A DNA stretch of 64,000 bases, taken from positions 1 to 64,000 of the forward strand of contig CAADGV010000042.1 of the NCBI GenBank assembly GCA_900696645.1. Direction: 5' to 3'. Source of the DNA: an uncultured Chlorobiota bacterium. GTDB taxonomy: Bacteria; Bacteroidota; Ignavibacteria; UBA10030; UBA6906. Shown one piece after another: positions 61,621-64,000 of the stretch. The notes beneath the pieces are model-generated. The model was not told the DNA's origin, made no database searches, and was given only the letters and a program-made list of their open reading frames with translations. The translations under genes and the position numbers were made by a program. Within the stretch, counting starts at the first letter, position 1. Every line of letters begins with the position of its first letter.

Positions 61621-63092
61621 TGGAAACCGTCAACCCTCTGAAACCATCCGCACGAATGAGAATTCCCCGTCAGGATTCCATTGAACAGGAGGCGGATAGA
61701 CGAAGCCGGAATTTTCAGGAAGTATCATTTGGTTTAGATGAACAACGCGCCGTTATTGAAGCGCAGCGATGTCTTGAATGTAAGAATCCCGTGTGCCAGG
61801 ATGCGTGTCCGGTGAACATCGACATTCGCGGCTTCATTCAGTTGATGTTGAAGAAGGATTACAGCGGCGCGGTGAACAAAATACGCGAGGCGAACTATCT
61901 TCCGGCAATCTGTGGCAGAGTGTGTCCGCAGGAAAGTCAATGCGAAGCAGAATGCACGCTCGGCAAGAAACACGATCCGGTTGCCATTGGAAAGCTTGAG
62001 AGATTTGTTGCCGACTATGAAATGTTGCACGACACGTTCAACGCGCCGCATATCGGCGAGCGCCGCAAGGAGAAAGTGGCAATCGTAGGGTCGGGCCCGG
62101 CGGGACTCACATGTGCCGCCGAGCTTGCGAAGCTCGGTTACCATGTAACGATTTTTGAAGCGTTGCATGCCTTGGGCGGCGTGTTGCGATACGGCATTCC
62201 GGAATTTCGTCTTCCGAAGGAAATTCTTGATGTTGAGATGGAGCGCATCAAAGCCCTCGGCGTGGAAATCTACACCAACTTCCTCGTGGGCAGAACGGCA
62301 ACGATCGATGAATTGTTCGATGAATGGGGCTTCAGCGCGATATTTCTTGGTACCGGCGCAGGCACGCCGACGTTTATGGGAATTCCGGGCGAAAACTTCA
62401 GCGGAGTCTATTCGGCAAATGAATTTCTCACACGTGTCAACTTGATGGGAGCGTTCAAGTTTCCGGAGAACGATACGCCCGTGAAGATCGGCAAACAGGT
62501 TGCGGTGATCGGCGGCGGCAACACGGCAATGGATGCCGTGCGTACGGCAAAACGTCTCGGCGCGGAGAAGGCGTATCTTGTCTACCGCCGCTCTCGCAAT
62601 GAAATGCCTGCCCGGGAAGAAGAGATTCATCATGCGGAACAAGAGGGGATTGAGTTTCTCCTTCTCACTAATCCGACAAGAATACTCGGCACGGAGACGA
62701 ATTGGGTATGCGGACTCGAATGCCAGCGAATGGAGTTGGGCGAGCCGGACGAATCGGGCAGACGCAAACCCGTTGCCGTGAAAGGATCGGAGTTTGTGCT
62801 TGATGTGCAGACCGTGATCGAGGCAATCGGGCAGAAGCCGAACCCGATCATTCAGTCAACAACGCCCGGCTTGAAAACAGGAAAGCGAGGCGTGGTTGAA
62901 GTGGACGAGAAGCAAACAACAACACGCCGGGGAATTTTCGCAGGTGGCGATCTGTCACGCGGCGGCGCGACAGTTATTCTTGCAATGAAGGACGGAAAGA
63001 TCGCCGCGATGGAAATTCACAACTACCTGCAATCAAACCATCGTGCGGCGTCCGAAAACATCCCTCTCACTCACTCATCAAGTGTAGCGTGA
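61620..63092 (+). CDS. nfnB: NfnB/GltA-type NADPH oxidoreductase subunit
   Basis: 490 aa. N-terminal iron-sulfur ligands in CLECKNPVCQDACPVNIDI and CGRVCPQESQCEAECTLG, then FAD-binding VAIVGSGPAGLTCAAELAKL, then NADP-binding VAVIGGGNTAMDAVRTAKRL and the end RRGIFAGGDLSRGGATVILA. Also called NADPH-dependent glutamate synthase beta-like subunit (GltA). With the gene upstream it is likely Nfn rather than assimilatory glutamate synthase, since no large subunit is present. Confidence 0.94.
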   Translation: METVNPLKPSARMRIPRQDSIEQEADRRSRNFQEVSFGLDEQRAVIEAQRCLECKNPVCQDACPVNIDIRGFIQLMLKKDYSGAVNKIREANYLPAICGRVCPQESQCEAECTLGKKHDPVAIGKLERFVADYEMLHDTFNAPHIGERRKEKVAIVGSGPAGLTCAAELAKLGYHVTIFEALHALGGVLRYGIPEFRLPKEILDVEMERIKALGVEIYTNFLVGRTATIDELFDEWGFSAIFLGTGAGTPTFMGIPGENFSGVYSANEFLTRVNLMGAFKFPENDTPVKIGKQVAVIGGGNTAMDAVRTAKRLGAEKAYLVYRRSRNEMPAREEEIHHAEQEGIEFLLLTNPTRILGTETNWVCGLECQRMELGEPDESGRRKPVAVKGSEFVLDVQTVIEAIGQKPNPIIQSTTPGLKTGKRGVVEVDEKQTTTRRGIFAGGDLSRGGATVILAMKDGKIAAMEIHNYLQSNHRAASENIPLTHSSSVA

Positions 63093-63093
63093 T

Positions 63094-63720
63094 ATGGTAG
63101 ATAACGAGACCCTTTACAGAACAATTCTCGACGCGATTCCACAGCCCGTTTTGCTCGTGGATGACGATGTGAATGTTATTGATCTGAACAGGGCGGCGTT
63201 GGAGTTGGTCAACAAATCCCGGCTCGAGGTGTTGTACATTCGCGGCGGAGAGATGCTCAACTGCATTCACACCAACGACTCGCCCGGCGGATGCGGCCGG
63301 GGCCCGCATTGCGGCGATTGCATCATCCGCAATTCGGTGACGGCATCACTGTCCGGCAAACCGGTGCACCGCCAGCGGACTAAAGCGGAGCTTGTTCAGG
63401 GGGATGAGGTGAAGGAGATCGAACTGATGGTAACCGCATCACCGGTTTGGATTGGCAATCGAAAACTCGCGCTGTTGATTCTGGAGGATATCACGGAAAT
63501 CGTGCGGTTGCGTACCCTTGTGCCGATGTGTTCAAAATGCCGCCGGGTAAGGAATGACGAGCAGTTTTGGCAATCCGTCGAAGCATATATCAAGGCCGAA
63601 TTCAATGCCGAGGTAACTCACAGCCTTTGCCAGGAATGCGTAACAGAACTCTATCCCGAACACAGTGAAGCGATTCTTCGCAACGTATCAAACCGCGCAA
63701 ACGGAAAGAACCATTCATGA
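63094..63720 (+). CDS. PAS-domain protein with Cys-rich motif and C-terminal zinc-type Cys pairs
   Basis: 208 aa starting one base after nfnB. PAS domain: LYRTILDAIPQPVLLVDDDV then VIDLNRAALELVN. An unusual insert holds Cys57, His59, Cys67, Cys73 and Cys76 (GGCGRGPHCGDCIIRNS), which could bind a metal or redox cofactor. The C-terminus has Cys146-x-x-Cys149 and Cys179-x-x-Cys182 around EQFWQSVEAYIKAEF, a pattern often attached to PAS and receiver domains. No kinase or output domain. It overlaps the butyrate kinase start, so it may sense redox state of the pathway. Confidence 0.8.
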   Translation: MVDNETLYRTILDAIPQPVLLVDDDVNVIDLNRAALELVNKSRLEVLYIRGGEMLNCIHTNDSPGGCGRGPHCGDCIIRNSVTASLSGKPVHRQRTKAELVQGDEVKEIELMVTASPVWIGNRKLALLILEDITEIVRLRTLVPMCSKCRRVRNDEQFWQSVEAYIKAEFNAEVTHSLCQECVTELYPEHSEAILRNVSNRANGKNHS

Positions 63721-64000
63721 GCGATTCCCGACACTTCACCGTTCTCGTCATCAATCCGGGTTCCACGTCAACCAAAATTGCGATCTCGGAGGATGAGAAG
63801 ATCGTTGCGTCAGAAACGCTGCGCCATGAAAGCGGAGAACTTGCCCAATACGGAACAATCTGGGATCAATTCAACTATCGCCTCATGCTCTGCCGTCATT
63901 GGTCGGCATCAAGGCTCAGAGCGTGCTCGGCTGTTGTTGCGCGCGGCGGATTGTTGCGGCCCGTTCCCGGCGGAACTTATCGCGTGACTGTGGATATGCT
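63717..64000 (+). CDS. buk: Butyrate kinase, cut by the right edge
   Basis: ATG 63717 overlaps the PAS-protein stop (ATGA). The first 94 residues match butyrate kinase: FTVLVINPGSTSTKIAIS, ETLRHESGELAQYGTIWDQF and AVVARGGLLRPVPGGTYRV. It makes butyryl phosphate into butyrate and ATP, or acts on branched acids. Between about 63891 and 63937 the read-out (LMLCRHWSASRLRAC) does not look like the family, while the next frame does (HALPSLVGIKAQSV), suggesting a compensated pair of frameshifts or sequence errors. The ORF is open to the edge. Confidence 0.85.
   Translation, partial: MSDSRHFTVLVINPGSTSTKIAISEDEKIVASETLRHESGELAQYGTIWDQFNYRLMLCRHWSASRLRACSAVVARGGLLRPVPGGTYRVTVDM

Noticed and set aside
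61734-62642. 302-codon minus-strand frame opposite nfnB
   Set aside because: The + strand carries the iron-sulfur and nucleotide-binding motifs; the antisense frame is a shadow.

Overview
The window is gene-dense bacterial chromosome of moderate GC. It most likely comes from the Bacteroidota/Chlorobiota/Ignavibacteriota branch (FCB group). Four things point there: a type IX secretion (T9SS type A) C-terminal sorting domain on a large secreted lipase-like protein; a CarboxypepD_reg/DUF5686 outer-membrane protein and a FadL-type barrel; a GldA/GldF/GldG-like ABC module with a DUF4340 protein; and MqnA of the futalosine menaquinone route. No rRNA, tRNA, CRISPR array, phage or intact IS element was recognised.

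Layout. 1-6.4 kb (+): the end of an unknown gene, then an exported-protein run: a frameshifted beta-propeller lipoprotein, a small exported protein, a PQQ-type propeller lipoprotein and a 1175-residue lipase/FN3/T9SS protein, closed by a terminator. 6.4-20.3 kb (-): pyruvate kinase, a class III-like sirtuin and penicillin acylase; a FadL-type porin and a Tyr/Trp-rich lipoprotein; then recN, a zeta-toxin-like kinase, cysS and an amidohydrolase; then mqnA. 20.4-26.7 kb (+): a cation/proton antiporter, DinB-like, thioredoxin-like, MscS channel, small barrel protein and PPK2. 26.8-34.2 kb (mostly -): HerA-like ATPase, OmpA with calcium-binding type-3 repeats, DUF309, SDR, Tat-exported MBL hydrolase and a BaiN-type flavoprotein. 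34.3-38.4 kb (+): CDF transporter, TPR-like protein and DUF5686 protein. 38.5-44.9 kb (-): NAD(P)-binding protein, homocysteine methyltransferase-like protein and DUF4230, then an accessory block: a three-gene TIGR04255 cassette and an intracellular-looking subtilase with a partner of unknown function.

45.1-50.8 kb (+): opcA-pgl-glk run directly into moaD-moaE-moaA. A decayed type II toxin-antitoxin pair and an iodotyrosine-deiodinase-like flavoprotein follow. 50.9-55.5 kb (-): ABC ATPase, a frameshifted four-helix-bundle (S23) gene, ABC-2 permease, GldG-like protein and DUF4340 protein. 55.8-64 kb: exported esterase, RRM protein, a Tat-signal small protein coupled to an amidase, an alpha/beta hydrolase, a lone GroES-like protein, an NfnA/NfnB-like flavoprotein pair, a Cys-rich PAS protein, and the start of butyrate kinase running off the right edge.

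Most of the window is housekeeping or envelope biology. The parts most worth a second look are the TIGR04255 cassette (40.8-42.4 kb), the zinc-ribbon/subtilase/CBM protein beside it, the dehalogenase-like flavoprotein, the orphan zeta-like kinase inside the recN-cysS operon, and several single-base frameshifts. All assignments come from reading translated motifs by eye; no database search was run.
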